From contig JAJZKS010000075.1 of the NCBI GenBank assembly GCA_021850835.1, positions 1 to 7,814 on the forward strand: a DNA stretch of 7,814 nucleotides. The letters are read 5' to 3'. The position numbers and the translations under genes were made by a program. This document shows positions 6,747 to 7,814 of this stretch, in pieces; the first letter of the stretch is position 1; every line of letters starts with the position of its first letter. Below the pieces are notes generated by a model. The model did not search any database and was not told where the DNA came from. It worked only from the letters and a program-made list of their open reading frames with translations. Origin of the DNA: Thermoplasmata archaeon. Its GTDB lineage: Archaea > Thermoplasmatota > Thermoplasmata > Thermoplasmatales > Thermoplasmataceae.

Positions 6747-7501
6747 CAGTAACCGCTCCAGCGTGAACCCAGTTCCTTCTCCCATTTATCATATACTTCC
6801 TTTCTGAGATCGTCCCTGAGCATGCAGGTTTCAGAGAAACTGTCCATTCTTTCGTATGGCACAACGGCAAATATGATTCCCCTTGAATTTGTGTACTTGG
6901 AGGCAGGCACATCCTTGGGCCTCAGGGGGTCGACTCCACTGGCCCAGCCTTTCTTTATAATTCCTATTTCCGAAGGGTCCGCTCTTGTGCACATGGCCCA
7001 AAGTACATCGTCCATGTCGTAGGGGTTGATATCATCGTCCACCACAACAACCCACTTTCCCATATATGCTGCACTCCTTGTCTGGGAGGCAAGGTAACCT
7101 GCCTCTGTGGCGTGCCCCGGGTATGCCTGCTTAATGCTGACATTGATGAACTGCCTCCCCACCCCGAATGGAGGCGTGTAAACACCCATCACGTTAGGAA
7201 GACCATTTTTCACCATCTCGTCATAGACCAGGGCAGATCTCCACACACTTCTCCAGAAGGCATGATCGTTGTACGCTCCCTTTGACATGGCCGTGCCCAG
7301 CATAATGGCGTCGTTCCTGTGGTAAAGGGCCCTAACCTCCACGAATGGCTTCTGCTTTGCATCGCTTGCATAATACCCGGTCCATTCGCCATGTGGCCCT
7401 TCCAGGCGGGTCTTGTCAGGATATACAAAACCCTCAATGGCAATCTCCGCATCGGCAGGTATTGGCAGGCCGGTAAACTTTCCCTTGATAACTTTGATTG
7501 G
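6746..7501 (-). pseudogene. UbiD-family decarboxylase, C-terminal half only (5' end lost at junction)
   Basis: UbiD enzymes reversibly decarboxylate aromatic or unsaturated acids using prenylated FMN. About 251 codons are recognisable. In order they show KVIKGKFTGLPIPADAEIAI, EGPHGEWTGYYAS (coded at about 7364-7402), the segment ALYHRNDAIMLGT, and KWVVVVDDDINPYDMDDVLW with CTRADP, all family-typical. The two Glu of EGPHGE match the paired catalytic Glu of fungal Fdc1 (E277/E282) and the Asp287 region of E. coli UbiD. The N-terminal half, which in those enzymes holds most prenyl-FMN and metal ligands and the catalytic Arg, is absent. A full member is about 430-500 residues. Beyond about 7500 the same frame reads as the antisense of a transporter until a stop at 7604-7606. 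A short product from GTG 7342 is possible but would be inactive. It could be an intact gene broken by misassembly. Confidence 0.88.
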
Positions 7502-7505
7502 ATTC
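7494..7505. other. Head-to-head junction of two 5'-truncated genes
   Basis: Left of this point the - strand encodes UbiD (down to NPIKVIKG). Right of it the + strand encodes an MFS transporter starting mid-protein (GFFLQAMFPAGG). Neither gene has its N-terminus, and there is no intergenic or promoter DNA. The exact breakpoint cannot be placed better than about 10 bases. No duplication or inverted repeat is seen at the join. Confidence 0.7.
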
Positions 7506-7814
7506 TTCCTGCAGGCAATGTTCCCTGCTGGTGGCCTAATTGGTGCCCAGACTGCGGGATACTTCCTCGCACACTTTTCAGGCGCAACCGGCTGGAGATA
7601 CGCTTACATGTTCGTGGGCATAATATCTCTGGTGCTTCTGGTGCTTCGGCTCTTCGTGCCTGAGTCAAAAGTATGGCTCCTGCAGGTTGAGGCAAAGAAG
7701 ACAGGAAAAGATGTTTCCAGCATAGTGCTGAAATCCCCACTGGCAGAAATCTTTTCAAAGGATACCCTCAGGTGGACCATATTCGGAACCATCATGGTTT
7801 TCGGATTCATGTTC
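7500..7814 (+). CDS. MFS transporter fragment (from about TM5), truncated at both ends
   Basis: The 105 codons fit a major facilitator of the metabolite/aromatic acid:H+ symporter type. They begin in TM5 (FFLQAMFPAGGLIGAQTAGY), continue with the conserved GWRYAYMFVG into TM6 (IISLVLLVLRLFV), the PESKVWLL motif that opens the central cytoplasmic loop, a charged loop, and TM7 (WTIFGTIMVFGFMF) at the window edge. TM1-4, about 150 residues including the signature loop 2-3, are missing at the junction near 7500. The frame stays open back to an ATG at 7437, but residues from there to 7499 are antisense to UbiD and are unlikely to be native. The C-terminal half continues outside the window. The substrate cannot be told; a neighbouring UbiD decarboxylase suggests an aromatic acid (inference). 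Confidence 0.85.

Noticed and set aside
7630..7650. Short tandem repeat of GGTGCTTCT
   Set aside because: It encodes the hydrophobic LVLLVLRL of a membrane helix; such low-complexity codon repeats are expected there.
7508..7686. Two CCTGCAGG palindromes at 7508-7515 and 7679-7686, the first near the junction
   Set aside because: Both are in the MFS coding frame as Leu-Gln codons, and the first lies just inside MFS sequence and not at the breakpoint. Probably chance, though a cloning artefact cannot be fully excluded.
7210..7758. 182-codon - strand frame and a 114-codon + strand frame (7319-7663) across the UbiD/MFS junction
   Set aside because: Both cross the junction in frames that match neither gene. 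Their sequences look like shadow translations (many Trp, Cys, Arg and Pro) and no family is recognisable.

Overview
The window looks like part of an archaeal chromosome or metagenomic contig from the Thermoplasmata (Thermoplasma, Ferroplasma or Cuniculiplasma relatives). Three things point there: an A-type (archaeal V-type) ATP synthase operon, an intein inserted at the P-loop of the catalytic A subunit (known from Thermoplasma and Pyrococcus), and frequent AGG/AGA arginine codons at moderate GC. The genus is inferred and cannot be fixed from this sequence alone.

Layout. Positions 1-5968 hold the downstream part of the ATP synthase operon on the + strand: atpA (3' part, beginning inside its intein, which ends at 369), atpB, atpD, an unlisted 57-residue basic membrane protein, atpH and atpI. 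The genes are packed with abutting or overlapping stop/start codons, so they are probably one transcript with coupled translation. Subunits A and B form the catalytic/regulatory headpiece, D the central rotor shaft, H the peripheral stalk, and I the membrane stator that carries the proton-channel arginine. The proteolipid ring (K) and subunits E, C and F are not here and presumably lie upstream or elsewhere.

Positions 5971-6234 (- strand) encode a small three-helix membrane protein that converges on atpI with 2 bp between the stops. Divergent from it is a 150-residue hypothetical soluble protein (6272-6724, +). Its start region looks off by one base: an ATG lies upstream in another frame, and one fewer C would give a natural N-terminus.

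From 6746 to the right edge there are two broken genes. The C-terminal half of a UbiD-family (prenylated-FMN) decarboxylase lies on the - strand, and the TM5-onward part of an MFS transporter lies on the + strand and runs off the window. Both lack their 5' ends, and their remnants meet head to head near 7500. The simplest reading is a single deletion (biological, population-level or assembly-made) that removed the shared divergent promoter region and the N-terminal parts of both genes.

No CRISPR array, insertion sequence, tRNA or rRNA was seen. No gene-free stretch exceeds about 60 bp. The items most worth following up are the 57-residue ORF inside the ATPase operon, the P-loop intein, and the UbiD/MFS junction.
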